Part shown: positions 1 to 10,237 of the stretch, piece by piece
Layout: each line of letters begins with the position of its first letter
Position numbering within the stretch: position 1 is the stretch's first letter
NCBI RefSeq assembly: GCF_041051975.1
Contig: NZ_CP163435.1
Location: 2,232,001 to 2,296,000, forward strand
Direction: 5' to 3'
Source of the DNA: Streptomyces sp. R21
Lineage (GTDB): Bacteria > Actinomycetota > Actinomycetes > Streptomycetales > Streptomycetaceae
Length of the DNA: 64,000 nt
Program-made: the position numbers and the translations under genes
The notes under the pieces: model-generated
The model's input: the letters and a program-made list of their open reading frames with translations, nothing else
What the model was told of the DNA's origin: nothing
The model's database searches: none

Positions 1-1
1 C

Positions 2-259
2 ATCCGCGAAGTGCTCCAGCGGTACACGGACTACGAGAAGGTGGCGGTCGAGCCGGTCGCGGTGGAGACCGTCTGGGGCCGGGACGCGGCGGACGCCGTC
101 GACTTCCTCCTGTCCCGCAGGACCGGCACCCCTGTGGCAGCCGACACGCGCGCGGCCCTGGAGGACAGCCTGCGCCCGTACGAGACCGAGCGCGGCGTAC
201 GCCTCCGGGGCGCCGTATGGCTCGTGACGGCGACGCGTCCCGGGGCCCGCCGGCAGTGA
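2..259 (+). CDS. C-terminal end of a probable SAM-dependent methyltransferase (partial)
   Basis: The reading frame is open from the first bases of the window and stops at 257-259, so only about 85 C-terminal residues are visible. The tail includes a hydrophobic beta-strand-like stretch (GAVWLVTATRPG) near the end, as in the last strand of class I SAM-dependent methyltransferases, preceded by an acidic helical stretch. The SAM-binding core would lie upstream of the window, so the assignment rests on tail character only and is tentative. It is followed after about 120 bases by a separate predicted lipoprotein-like gene on the same strand. Confidence 0.4.
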   Translation: MREVLQRYTDYEKVAVEPVAVETVWGRDAADAVDFLLSRRTGTPVAADTRAALEDSLRPYETERGVRLRGAVWLVTATRPGARRQ

Positions 260-379
260 GGCTCTGTCACCAGGCAGGCACGGAGCGAGTTGACACTTCC
301 ACCCCACAGGGACTCGTGTGACACTGGCGTCCCCCACCCCAGTGCGGGACCTCCCGCACCAACACGCGAGAAGTGCTCT

Positions 380-1051
380 GTGCGTTCTCTTCCTCTGCCG
401 CTCGCGCTCGGCGCGCGCCTGTCGCCCGTCATCGTGCTCGCCACGATGGGCTGGGCGTTGTCGTCCGGCCCGCTCGACCCATCCCCGACAGCCGAGCACA
501 AATCGACTGATTCGCCGCAAAAGAACAACTCGGCGTCCGCGCCCTCGACATCGGCGGCATCCAAGACGTACACCGCCTCACCCTCTCCCTGCACGGGCGT
601 GACCGCAGATACGGTCAAGTCGCTCGTTCCGGGCGCCAAGACGGCCGGCCAGGAGATCCCCTCGACCGACAAGTCCCTGCGCCGGACATGCTCGTGGAAC
701 GCACTCAAGGGATACGACTACCGCTGGCTCGACGTCTCGTACGAGATCAAGGCCACGGACAGCGCCGCAGAGAAGGCCTACAAGGACCGCACCACCGACA
801 AGAGCGGCGGAGGCGCGGTCCCCGGTCTCGGCGACGCGGGCTACTCCGTGGTGAACCTCTCCACCGAGAAGAAGCAGCAGACACGCGAGGGCGTGGTCAT
901 GGTGCGCGCCTCCAACGCGCTGGTGATCATCACGTACAACGGCAGTGACTTCGAGACGCAGAAGGCGCCCAGCACGGACGAGATCAACAAGGGCGCCATC
1001 AAGGCGGCCAAGGACGCGGTCGCCGCGCTGGAGGACGGCCGCCAGAGCTGA
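380..1051 (+). CDS. Putative secreted/anchored DUF3558-like protein
   Basis: A GTG start at 380 gives 223 residues beginning VRSLPLPLAL, a hydrophobic leader suited to a signal anchor. The longer frame from 290 adds a leader rich in Pro and charged residues without export character. After the leader comes a Ser/Thr/Ala-rich linker (about residues 35-70), then a globular domain with two cysteines, one in SPCTGV and one in RRTCSW. This Cys...Cys-Trp spacing resembles DUF3558-type actinobacterial lipoproteins, although no lipobox cysteine follows the leader here. The C-terminus is rich in Ala and Lys. No enzymatic motif is visible; extracytoplasmic location is inferred. Confidence 0.55.
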   Translation: MRSLPLPLALGARLSPVIVLATMGWALSSGPLDPSPTAEHKSTDSPQKNNSASAPSTSAASKTYTASPSPCTGVTADTVKSLVPGAKTAGQEIPSTDKSLRRTCSWNALKGYDYRWLDVSYEIKATDSAAEKAYKDRTTDKSGGGAVPGLGDAGYSVVNLSTEKKQQTREGVVMVRASNALVIITYNGSDFETQKAPSTDEINKGAIKAAKDAVAALEDGRQS

Positions 1052-1060
1052 CGGCCGTCC
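1033..1060. terminator. Bidirectional hairpin between convergent genes
   Basis: GGACGGCCG (1033-1041) pairs with CGGCCGTCC (1052-1060) around a 10-base loop. The left arm lies in the last codons of the DUF3558-like gene. The convergent transporter gene ends at 1083. This is the expected place for a shared factor-independent terminator in Streptomyces, where a U-tract is often absent. Confidence 0.6.
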
Positions 1061-1082
1061 GCCTCACAGCGCGTGCCGCACG

Positions 1083-2609
<1,527 letters not shown>

Positions 2610-2764
2610 GGGCAGGCCAATCAAAGAGGTGGGTCGGGAAAGGCCGTGCGGGTGGCGCCGAGGGGGGTGCGCGGGGAGTGCGCCCTGGCCCCCTTCCCGG
2701 GACGGCGGGAAGGGGGAGAACGGGGAGAGGGACTCAACGGCCCTTGTGGGGCCGCCTGTTGGTG

Positions 2765-3784
2765 CTAGCCGTTGATGGCCGGGATGACCGTCGACCCGTA
2801 CGCGTCGATGGTCGCTTCCTGCGCGTCGTGCATGTCGTACACGGCGAACTGGTCGACGCCGAGCGCGCGTAGCGCGTTCAGCTTCTCGATGTGCTGCTCG
2901 GCGGTGCCGATGAGGCAGAACCGGTCGACGATCTCGTCCGGCACGAACGCGGTGTCGGGGTTGTCCGCGCGTCCGTGGTGGGAGTAGTCGTAGCCCTCAC
3001 GGGCCTTGATGTAGTCGGTGAGTTCGTCCGGTACGGCGGCGGAGTGCTCGCCGTACTTGGAGACGAGGTCGGCCACATGGTTGCCGACCATGCCGCCGAA
3101 CCAGCGGCACTGCTCGCGCGCGTGGGCGAGCGCCTCGGGCGAGTCGTCCTCGGTGATGTACGCGGGGGCGGCCACGCAGATCTTCACGTCGGAGGGGTCG
3201 CGGCCCGCGTCGACGGCCGCCTGCTTCACGGCCTTGACCATGTACTCGGTGAGGTACAGGTCGGAGAGCTGGAGGATGAAGCCGTCGGCCTCCTCGCCCG
3301 TCATCTTCAGGGCCTTCGGGCCGTAAGCCGCCATCCAGACGGGGAGTTGGGCGCCCGGCTTGACCCACGGGAACTTGATGACCGTGCCACCGAGGTCGGC
3401 CTCATCGCCGCGGCCGAGGGCGCGGATGACCTTCATGGCCTCGCTGATGCGGGCCAAGGTGTTGGGCTTGCGTCCGGCCACGCGCATCGCCGAGTCGCCG
3501 CGCCCGATGCCGCACACCGTGCGGTTGCCGTACATGTCGTTGAGGGTCGCGAAGGTGGAGGCGGTGACCTCCCAGGTGCGGGTGCCCGGGTTGGTGACCA
3601 TCGGGCCGATCGTCAACTTCTCGGTGTTCGCGAGAATCTGACTGTAGATCACGAAGGGTTCCTGCCACAGCACGGCCGAGTCGAAGGTCCAGCCGTACGT
3701 GAAGCCGTTGCCCTCGGCCCGCTGCATCAGCTCGATCACACGGGAGGCAGGGGGGTCGGTCTGCAGGACGAGTCCGAAGTCCAT
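2765..3784 (-). CDS. F420-dependent LLM-class oxidoreductase (TIGR03842-like)
   Basis: 339 residues beginning MDFGLVLQTDPPAS. The bacterial luciferase-like TIM-barrel signature is clear: LTIGPMVTNPGTR (about 57-69), the nucleotide-phosphate loop CGIGRGDSAMR (about 91-101) and PVWMAAYGPKALKMTGEEADGF (about 148-169). Proteins of this type use coenzyme F420 for hydride transfer. The stop-to-start gap to the dihydropyrimidinase gene is only about 18 bases, so they are almost surely co-transcribed. No dihydropyrimidine dehydrogenase gene is visible in the window, which makes this protein the candidate redox step on a pyrimidine or hydantoin ring. That role is inferred from context; only the family assignment is firm. 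Confidence 0.85.
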   Translation of the reverse strand: MDFGLVLQTDPPASRVIELMQRAEGNGFTYGWTFDSAVLWQEPFVIYSQILANTEKLTIGPMVTNPGTRTWEVTASTFATLNDMYGNRTVCGIGRGDSAMRVAGRKPNTLARISEAMKVIRALGRGDEADLGGTVIKFPWVKPGAQLPVWMAAYGPKALKMTGEEADGFILQLSDLYLTEYMVKAVKQAAVDAGRDPSDVKICVAAPAYITEDDSPEALAHAREQCRWFGGMVGNHVADLVSKYGEHSAAVPDELTDYIKAREGYDYSHHGRADNPDTAFVPDEIVDRFCLIGTAEQHIEKLNALRALGVDQFAVYDMHDAQEATIDAYGSTVIPAING

Positions 3785-3802
3785 GGCGCCGCTCCTAGTC
3801 GC

Positions 3803-5203
3803 TCAGAGAAGGTACTGACAGGTGGAGCGGGGGGTGTAGACGCCGTGACCCACGCGTCCGGTGAACTCCCGCTCGGAGATGACGAGTTCGCCCCGCGAGA
3901 GCACGGTCTCCACCCGTCCGGTGGTGCGCTTGCCCTCGTAGGCCGAGTAGTCGACGTTCATGTGGTGCGTCTCGACCGACATGATCTGCTCGGCGTGCGG
4001 GTCGTAGATGACGACGTCCGCGTCGGCGCCCGGCGCGATCGTGCCCTTCTTCGGGTACAGGCCGAACATGCGGGCCGGGGTCGCGCAGGCGATCTCGATC
4101 CAGCGGCGGCGGCTGATGTGTCCGTCGACGACGGCCTGGTGCAGCAGGTCCATGCGGTTCTCGACGCCCGGCAGGCCGTTGGGGATCTTCGAGAAGTCGC
4201 CGCGGCCCAGCTCCTTCTGGCCCTCGAAGCAGAAGGGGCAGTGGTCGGTGGAGACGACCTGGAGGTCGTTGGTGCGCAGGCCCCGCCACAGCGCGGCCTG
4301 GTGCTCCTTGGGACGCAGCGGCGTCGAGCACACGTACTTCGAGCCCTCGAAGTCCGGCTCGGCGAGGTTGTCGGTCGACAGGAACAGATACTGCGGGCAG
4401 GTCTCGCCGAAGACGTTCAGACCCTCGTCGCGGGCCCGGGCCAGCTCGGCGACCGCTTCCTGCGCCGAGACGTGCACGACGTACAGCGGGGCGCCGGCGA
4501 CCTGCGCGAGCTTGATGGCGCGGTGCGTGGCCTCGGCTTCGAGCAGCGCCTTGCGGACCTCGCCGTGGTAGCGGGGGTCGGTCTCGCCGCGGGCGAGCGC
4601 CTGCTCGACCAGCACGTCGATCGCGATGCCGTTCTCGGCGTGCATCATGATCAGCCCGCCGTTCTCGGCGCCGCGCTGCATGGCCCGCAGGATCTGGCCG
4701 TCGTCGCTGTAGAAGACGCCGGGGTAGGCCATGAACTGCTTGAAGGAGGTGACGCCCTCCTCGACCAGCAGGTCCATCTCCTTGAGCGTGTCCTCGTTCA
4801 CATCGGAGACGATCATGTGGAAGCCGTAGTCGATGGCGCACTTGCCGTCGGCCTTGGCATTCCAGGCGTCGAGGCCCTCGCGCAGCGAACGGCCCCTGCT
4901 CTGCACGGCGAAGTCGATGATGGTGGTGGTGCCGCCCCACGCCGCGGCCCGGGTGCCCGTCTCGAAGGTGTCGGAGGCGAAGGTGCCGCCGAACGGCAGC
5001 TCCATGTGGGTGTGGGCGTCGACGCCGCCCGGGATGACGTACTTGCCGGTGGCGTCTATGGCGCGCTCGGCCGTCCACGCCTCGGCCGCCGGGGTGCCGG
5101 ACGCGGCGAGGGCCGCGATCCGGCCGTCCTCGATCAGGACGTCGGCGTGGATCTCGTCGGACGCGGTGATGACGAGACCACCACGGATGACGGTACGGCT
5201 CAT
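3803..5203 (-). CDS. hydA: Dihydropyrimidinase (D-hydantoinase type)
   Basis: 466 residues of the cyclic amidohydrolase superfamily, hydrolysing dihydrouracil, dihydrothymine or hydantoins to N-carbamoyl amino acids in the cytoplasm. The binuclear metal site is complete: H64 and H66 in VDAHTHMELP, the carbamylated lysine K155 in SFKQFMAYPG, H188 in MMHAENG, H244 in VVHVSAQ and D320 in STDHCPF. Length matches the family. The ATG at 5203 begins MSRTVIRGGL and is preceded by a GGAG-type ribosome site. It lies between the F420 oxidoreductase and a carbamoyl-amide hydrolase, forming consecutive pathway steps. Confidence 0.93.
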   Translation of the reverse strand: MSRTVIRGGLVITASDEIHADVLIEDGRIAALAASGTPAAEAWTAERAIDATGKYVIPGGVDAHTHMELPFGGTFASDTFETGTRAAAWGGTTTIIDFAVQSRGRSLREGLDAWNAKADGKCAIDYGFHMIVSDVNEDTLKEMDLLVEEGVTSFKQFMAYPGVFYSDDGQILRAMQRGAENGGLIMMHAENGIAIDVLVEQALARGETDPRYHGEVRKALLEAEATHRAIKLAQVAGAPLYVVHVSAQEAVAELARARDEGLNVFGETCPQYLFLSTDNLAEPDFEGSKYVCSTPLRPKEHQAALWRGLRTNDLQVVSTDHCPFCFEGQKELGRGDFSKIPNGLPGVENRMDLLHQAVVDGHISRRRWIEIACATPARMFGLYPKKGTIAPGADADVVIYDPHAEQIMSVETHHMNVDYSAYEGKRTTGRVETVLSRGELVISEREFTGRVGHGVYTPRSTCQYLL

Positions 5204-5342
5204 GCTCCCTCTCCTTCCGCTCGCGCGTGCGCTGAGGTAATACCGCTGCTGTTAGAGGCTGAGGTCAACGCTGTTTCCTGCTGGGGAAGTCGGTGCCGTG
5301 GGCCCGGCCCCCGTGACCGGGCCCACGGACGAGGGGCGACCG

Positions 5343-6185
5343 TCAGGGAGCGGTCAGCGGGGCGTACGCGTCGGGGCGGCGGTCCCGGTAGAACTGCCAG
5401 CGGTCGCGGACGTCGCGCAGCTTGCCCATGTCCAGGTCGCGGACGACGAGTTCGGTCTCCTTGTCGCTCGCCACCTCCCCGACGAACTGCGCCTCGGGGT
5501 CCACGAAGTACGAGGTCCCGTAGAAGTCGTTGTCGCCGAGTTCCTCGGTGCCGACCCGGTTGATCGCACCGACGAAGTACTCGTTGGCGACGGCCGCCGC
5601 CGGCTGCTCCAGCTGCCACAGGTAGGCGGACAGACCGCGCGAGGTGGCCGACGGGTTGAAGACGATCTCGGCGCCTTCGAGGCCCAGCGCACGCCAGCCC
5701 TCCGGGAAGTGCCGGTCGTAGCAGATGTATACGCCGATCTTGCCGACCGCGGTGTCGAAGATCGGCCAGCCGGCGTTGCCCGGGCGGAAGTAGAACTTCT
5801 CCCAGAAGCCGGGGACCTGCGGGATGTGGTGCTTGCGGTACTTGCCGAGGTACGAGCCGTCCGCGTCGATCACGGCGGCCGTGTTGTAGAGGACGCCGGG
5901 CTGCTCCTCCTCGTACATCGGCAGGACGAGGACGATGCCCAGTTCCTTGGCGAGCGCCTGGAAGCGCTGCACGATCGGGCCCTCGGGGATCTGCTCGGCG
6001 TACTCGTAGAACGCCTTGTCCTGGACCTGGCAGAAATAGGGTCCGTAGAACAGCTCCTGGAAGCACAGGACCTGTGCGCCCTGTGCGGCCGCGTCGCGGG
6101 CCGCCTGCTCGTGGACCTGAATCATCGATTCTTTGTCGCCGGTCCATGCGGTCTGGAAAATGGCGGCGCGGATCACTCTGCTCAT
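5343..6185 (-). CDS. Nitrilase-superfamily beta-ureidopropionase/N-carbamoyl amino acid amidohydrolase
   Basis: 280 residues with the full nitrilase catalytic triad: E44 (CFQELFYGP), K118 (KYRKHHIP) and C155 (VYICYDRHFPEG). It would release ammonia, CO2 and a free amino acid (beta-alanine or a D-amino acid) from the carbamoyl product of dihydropyrimidinase. It is encoded about 139 bases upstream of the dihydropyrimidinase gene in the same direction. A close paralogue of identical length lies at 9339-10181. The two share triad positions and most active-site text, so duplication within this cluster is likely. Division of labour between them is unknown. Confidence 0.9.
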   Translation of the reverse strand: MSRVIRAAIFQTAWTGDKESMIQVHEQAARDAAAQGAQVLCFQELFYGPYFCQVQDKAFYEYAEQIPEGPIVQRFQALAKELGIVLVLPMYEEEQPGVLYNTAAVIDADGSYLGKYRKHHIPQVPGFWEKFYFRPGNAGWPIFDTAVGKIGVYICYDRHFPEGWRALGLEGAEIVFNPSATSRGLSAYLWQLEQPAAAVANEYFVGAINRVGTEELGDNDFYGTSYFVDPEAQFVGEVASDKETELVVRDLDMGKLRDVRDRWQFYRDRRPDAYAPLTAP

Positions 6186-6340
6186 CGGGACCTCCGGTCG
6201 CTCGGTGTACGAGGAGCCTAGAAAGCGCCCGGAGCTGCTTTGAGTTGCACGGTGTCACGTCTGGAGCCTCGCGGCGTTCCACCGTGTCACCCTCGCGTCG
6301 GCCCATGTTTCACCACCGTTTTCCCACGTCGTCCCATGTT

Positions 6341-7906
6341 TCACCCCTGTTGCGCGTCGTGCGCGAGCAGCGCGATGTGCACCGACGCGGCCTGCTCGAA
6401 GTCGTCGAGGTCGACACCGAGGCGGGCCTGTATGGCCTCCAGACGGCGGTAGAGCGCGGGCCGGCTGACGTGGTGGAGCTGTGCGGTCCGCGACTTGTTG
6501 CGGCCGGTCGCGAGGTACGTCCGCAGCACGGGCAGCAGCTCCGACTCCGCGTCCCGCCCGCACAGCAGCCCGTCCAACTCCCGTTCCGCGAAGGACTGGA
6601 CGTGCGGGTCGTCCCGCAACAGCCGCACCAGACCGCGCAGATGGACGTCCCGCAGCCGCACCACCGCAGGGAGGTCGAGGGCGGCGGAGTTCTCGGCGAC
6701 GGCGGCGGCGACATGCTGGGCCTCGCGCAGCCCCGCGGGCACGTCGTCCCAGACGGTCCGGGGGTCCGCGGCGGCGACGACCGTGCCCGGCGCCCCGGAT
6801 TCCGTCCGCAGCCGGGTGGCGAAGTGCGCCGCGAGCGTCTCCGCGTCCTGGTCGCGGGCGAGGCTGAGCAGCACGGCGGTGGCCCCGTCGGCCACTTCGG
6901 CGACCAGTCCGGGCAGCCCCAACAGACGCAGGACGCGGTCGAGTTGGGCCGGGTCGCCGTCGCGGACGACCAGCGGCACGAAGGTACGGCGGTTGACCGG
7001 GAGTCCGGCGGCGCGGGCCCGGGGCAGCAGCTGGCGGGCGGGTACGACGCCGGAGACGAGGTCGGTCAGCAGGCTCTGCGCGGACTCCTCCTCCCAGGTG
7101 TGCACGGACCCGCCGAGCATCCGGTGCAGCACGAGGGCCTCGGCGGCGCGGTCGGCGAGCAGCCGCCCGGTGGCCGCGTCCCCGCGGTACCCGCACAGCA
7201 CGATCCGGCCCCACCGCTCACCGCGCCCGCCCAGCTCGGCCCGCACCCAGCCGTCGCCCTCGCTGCCGCCGGCCTGCCGTGCGATGCGCTCCCAGTCGCG
7301 CAGCACGTCGTCGACCGCGGACCGCTCCCCCGCCGTGGCGAGCACGCGGTGCGCGAGGTTGGTGACGACGACCGGGCAGGCGGCGTGCCCGGCGATCTCG
7401 TCGAGCATGCGCTGCAGCGGGGCGCCCGTGGTGATCAGCCCGGTGAGCGCGGTCCGTACGGCCTCGGAGAGGCTGACGGCGGCGAACTTGCTGCGCACCA
7501 GCCGGGACTGGACCTCCTCCGTCAACTCCGCGAAGGGGAAGGGCCGGTGGAGGACCACCATGGGCAGCCCGCACCGCTCGGCGGCCCGGCGCATCACCTC
7601 CGGCGGGGTGGGGAAGGCCCGGCCGAGTCCGAGGACCACGGCCGCGGCCTCCGCGCGGTGCAGCGAACGGATGTACTCGGCCTGGGCGTCCGGGTTCCCG
7701 GCGAGCAACACCCCCGTGGTGAGGACCATTTCACCGCCGGTGAGCATCACGCCGACGTCGGCCGCCTCGGCGACGTGCACCCAGCGCACGGGCCGGTCGA
7801 GGTTGCCGGCACCGGCCACCACCTCGGGCTCTCCGGCGAGCACCCGGTCCAGCGAGAGGACCTGGCGTACCGACAGGGCGGGTTCCAAGGAGGAGGCGGT
7901 GGCCAT
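6341..7906 (-). CDS. PucR-family transcriptional regulator
   Basis: 521 residues. An N-terminal PucR domain (about 10-140, VRQVLSLDRVLAGEPEVV) precedes a GGDEF-like middle part and a C-terminal helix-turn-helix of the HTH_30 type. The latter is visible as LATGRNKSRTAQLHHVSRPALYRRLEAIQARLG (split here by family positions about 460-500). PucR proteins control purine and pyrimidine utilisation. Its position between the two halves of the pyrimidine block suggests it controls both operons. Its start at 7906 follows an AAAAAGGGA ribosome site. The long hairpin just upstream (7956-8023) separates it from the aminotransferase gene. Confidence 0.87.
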   Translation of the reverse strand: MATASSLEPALSVRQVLSLDRVLAGEPEVVAGAGNLDRPVRWVHVAEAADVGVMLTGGEMVLTTGVLLAGNPDAQAEYIRSLHRAEAAAVVLGLGRAFPTPPEVMRRAAERCGLPMVVLHRPFPFAELTEEVQSRLVRSKFAAVSLSEAVRTALTGLITTGAPLQRMLDEIAGHAACPVVVTNLAHRVLATAGERSAVDDVLRDWERIARQAGGSEGDGWVRAELGGRGERWGRIVLCGYRGDAATGRLLADRAAEALVLHRMLGGSVHTWEEESAQSLLTDLVSGVVPARQLLPRARAAGLPVNRRTFVPLVVRDGDPAQLDRVLRLLGLPGLVAEVADGATAVLLSLARDQDAETLAAHFATRLRTESGAPGTVVAAADPRTVWDDVPAGLREAQHVAAAVAENSAALDLPAVVRLRDVHLRGLVRLLRDDPHVQSFAERELDGLLCGRDAESELLPVLRTYLATGRNKSRTAQLHHVSRPALYRRLEAIQARLGVDLDDFEQAASVHIALLAHDAQQG

Positions 7907-7955
7907 ACAACGTTCCCTTTTTTCTGAAGGCTCGGTTCACCTCCGGGGCGCAGAA

Positions 7956-8023
7956 GCCTGTGTCGAGGGACCGATCGTGCTCGACCCTTCGGGCCTCCGC
8001 GCGTTCGATCCCTCGACACAGGC
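7956..8023. terminator. Long inverted repeat between aminotransferase and pucR-like genes
   Basis: GCCTGTGTCGAGGGA (7956-7970) with a further CGA pairs with the complement at 8005-8023, giving 19-bp arms with one mismatch and a 30-base loop. It lies 33 bases past the aminotransferase stop and 50 bases before the regulator start, both on the minus strand. A strong terminator or attenuator that uncouples the regulator from the upstream operon is the simplest reading. Confidence 0.65.
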
Positions 8024-8055
8024 GCGCCCCTTCGGCTCACTCGCCCTGCTCTTTC

Positions 8056-9342
8056 TCACTGCTGGACACTCCTCAGGGCACCTTCCAGGATCGCCGCGCC
8101 CTCCTCCGCCTCCGCGACGGTGAGGGAGAGCGGCGGTGCGATCCGCAGTGCGCTGGTGCTGTGGCCGCCGCCCTTGCCGATCAACAGGCCTTCCTCGCGG
8201 GCCGCTTCGAGCACGGCCGTGGCGGCGTCGGGGTCCGCCTCGTCCGTGCCGGGTTTCACCAGCTCGACGCCGATCATCAGCCCGCGCCCGCGCACCTCCC
8301 GTACGCCCGGGTGCTGCGCGGCGATCGCCCGCAGCCGCTCGATGAGCAGCCCGCCGACGCGCCGGGCATTGCCCTGGAGGTCGTGTTCGAGGAGGTAGCT
8401 GAGGTTGGCGAGCCCCGCGGCCATGGTGATCTGGGTGCCGCCGAACGTCGAAATGGAGTTGGAGTCCAGGCAGTTCATGACCTCGGCGCGGGCGACGACC
8501 CCGCCGATGGACATGCCGTTGCCGATGCCCTTGGCGAAGGTGAGCATGTCCGGCGGGCCCGAGGCGGCGTGTGCCTGCCAGCCCCAGAAGTGCTCGCCGG
8601 TGCGGCCCCAGCCGGTCTGCACCTCGTCGGCGATCCACAGGATGCCGCGCTCGGCGAGCACCTCGCGGAAGGCGGCGTACAGCCCGTCGGGCGGCGAGGT
8701 GAAGCCGCCGACGCCCTGGATGGGCTCGGCGATCAGCGCCGCGGGCGGGCGGACGTGGCCGAGCAGGTCCTTGAGGTCATCGACGCAGGCCGCGATGAAG
8801 TCGGCGTCGCTCAAGTGCGCGTACGGGCCGCGGGTGCGGACGCCGCCGTGGACGTACAGCGTCTGGAGCGGTGACAGCGAGGTCGGCGACCAGCCCTTGT
8901 TGCCGGTGATGCCGACCGCGCTGAAGGAGCGGCCGTGGTAGCTGTTGCGCATCGCCAGGATCTGGTTGCTCTGCCGGTACGACGTGGCCAGCAGCAGGGC
9001 AGTGTCGTTGGCCTCGGTGCCGGAGGTCGTGAAGAAGACGCGTGCGTCGGGGATGCCTGACAACTTGGCGACGCGCTCTGCGAGTTCGACCATGGGCCGG
9101 TTGAGGTAGAGCGTGGACGAATGGATGATCCGCCCGGCCTGCTCGGTCACCGCCTTCGTCACCTCGGGCAGCGCGTGCGCGGTCATCGTGGTGAGGATGC
9201 CGCCGAAGAAGTCGAGGTACTTGTTGCCCTGAGCGTCCCAGACGTGCCGGCCCTCGCCGTGCGTGAGCTCGATGGGGTCGGCGTAGTACGTCGCGAGCCA
9301 GTCGGGCAGGACGGCCTGGTGGCGCGCGTACAGGTCGGTCAC
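8056..9342 (-). CDS. Class III (omega) aminotransferase, probable beta-alanine/4-aminobutyrate type
   Basis: 428 residues of fold-type I PLP enzyme. The cofactor lysine is K271 in LTFAKGIGNG; the pyridine-binding Asp is in ADEVQTGWGRTGE (about 239-250). TTSGTEAND (about 105-113) binds phosphate. GTG at 9342 is chosen because its GTGA overlaps the stop of the upstream amidase gene, implying translational coupling; a longer frame to 9396 would overlap that gene by 58 bases. In this context it probably transfers the amino group of beta-alanine or 3-aminoisobutyrate, giving a malonate-semialdehyde-type product. The exact amino donor is inferred. Confidence 0.87.
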   Translation of the reverse strand: MTDLYARHQAVLPDWLATYYADPIELTHGEGRHVWDAQGNKYLDFFGGILTTMTAHALPEVTKAVTEQAGRIIHSSTLYLNRPMVELAERVAKLSGIPDARVFFTTSGTEANDTALLLATSYRQSNQILAMRNSYHGRSFSAVGITGNKGWSPTSLSPLQTLYVHGGVRTRGPYAHLSDADFIAACVDDLKDLLGHVRPPAALIAEPIQGVGGFTSPPDGLYAAFREVLAERGILWIADEVQTGWGRTGEHFWGWQAHAASGPPDMLTFAKGIGNGMSIGGVVARAEVMNCLDSNSISTFGGTQITMAAGLANLSYLLEHDLQGNARRVGGLLIERLRAIAAQHPGVREVRGRGLMIGVELVKPGTDEADPDAATAVLEAAREEGLLIGKGGGHSTSALRIAPPLSLTVAEAEEGAAILEGALRSVQQ

Positions 9343-10181
9343 GGCTGCACCAGCCCCTCGTAGGCGTCGGGACGTCGGTCGCGGTAGAACGCCCACTGCT
9401 GTCGCACTTCCTCGATCAGGTCGAAGTCGAGGTCGCGGACGACGAGTTCCTCGGCCTTGTCGCTCGCCCTCTCCCCCACGAACTGGCCGCGCGGGTCGAC
9501 GAAGTACGACGTCCCGTAGAAGTCGTTGTCCCCGTACTCCTCCTCGCCGACCCGGTTGATCGCGGCGATGAAGTACTCGTTGGCGACAGCGGCGGCGGGC
9601 TGCTCCAGCTGCCAGAGGTGGGCGGAGAGGCCGCGAGAGGTGGCGGACGGGTTGTAGACGAGTTGAGCGCCGTTCAGACCCAGCTGCCGCCAGCCCTCCG
9701 GGAAGTGGCGGTCGTAGCAGATGTAGACGCCGACCTTCCCCACCGCCGTGTCGAAGACGGGCCAGCCGAGGTTGCCCGGTTTGAAGTAGTACTTCTCCCA
9801 GAAGCCCTTCACCTGGGGGATGTGGTGCTTGCGGTACTTGCCGAGGTAGGTGCCGTCGGCGTCGATCACGGCCGCGGTGTTGAAGTAGAAGCCGGACTGC
9901 TCGACCTCGAACACGGGCACGACGATGACCATGCCTGTCTCGCGGGCCAGCTCCTGCATACGAGTGACGGTCGGCCCGTCGGGCACGGGCTCGGCCCAGC
10001 GGTAGTGCTCGGGCTCCTGGACCTGGCAGAAATAGGGCGCGTTGAAGACTTCCTGGAAACCGATGACCTTGGCACCCTGCCGGGCCGCCTCGCGGGCGTG
10101 CTCCTCGTGCTTGGCGACCATGGATGCGGTGTCGCCGGTCCAGGTGGCCTGGACCAGAGCGGCACGTACGACGTTGGCCAT
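9339..10181 (-). CDS. Second beta-ureidopropionase-like nitrilase-superfamily hydrolase
   Basis: 280 residues, a paralogue of the protein encoded at 5343-6185, with E44 (GFQEVFNAP), K118 (KYRKHHIP) and C155 (VYICYDRHFPEG). The stop overlaps the aminotransferase GTG start by four bases, so carbamoyl-amino-acid hydrolysis and transamination are translated together. An AAGGAGCAGCTC ribosome site precedes the ATG. A likely promoter with an operator-like palindrome lies at 10238-10274. The pairing with the aminotransferase suggests this copy is the one feeding beta-alanine into central metabolism. Confidence 0.9.
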   Translation of the reverse strand: MANVVRAALVQATWTGDTASMVAKHEEHAREAARQGAKVIGFQEVFNAPYFCQVQEPEHYRWAEPVPDGPTVTRMQELARETGMVIVVPVFEVEQSGFYFNTAAVIDADGTYLGKYRKHHIPQVKGFWEKYYFKPGNLGWPVFDTAVGKVGVYICYDRHFPEGWRQLGLNGAQLVYNPSATSRGLSAHLWQLEQPAAAVANEYFIAAINRVGEEEYGDNDFYGTSYFVDPRGQFVGERASDKAEELVVRDLDFDLIEEVRQQWAFYRDRRPDAYEGLVQP

Positions 10182-10237
10182 GAGCTGCTCCTTCGGCGGT
10201 TACGTCAGAGCTTCTACGCCCGTAGACAAAGGCGGTA

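Noticed and set aside
2891..5563. 890-residue open frame on the plus strand
   Set aside because: It is the antisense shadow of the F420 oxidoreductase and dihydropyrimidinase genes. High GC leaves long open antisense frames, and it shows no domain.
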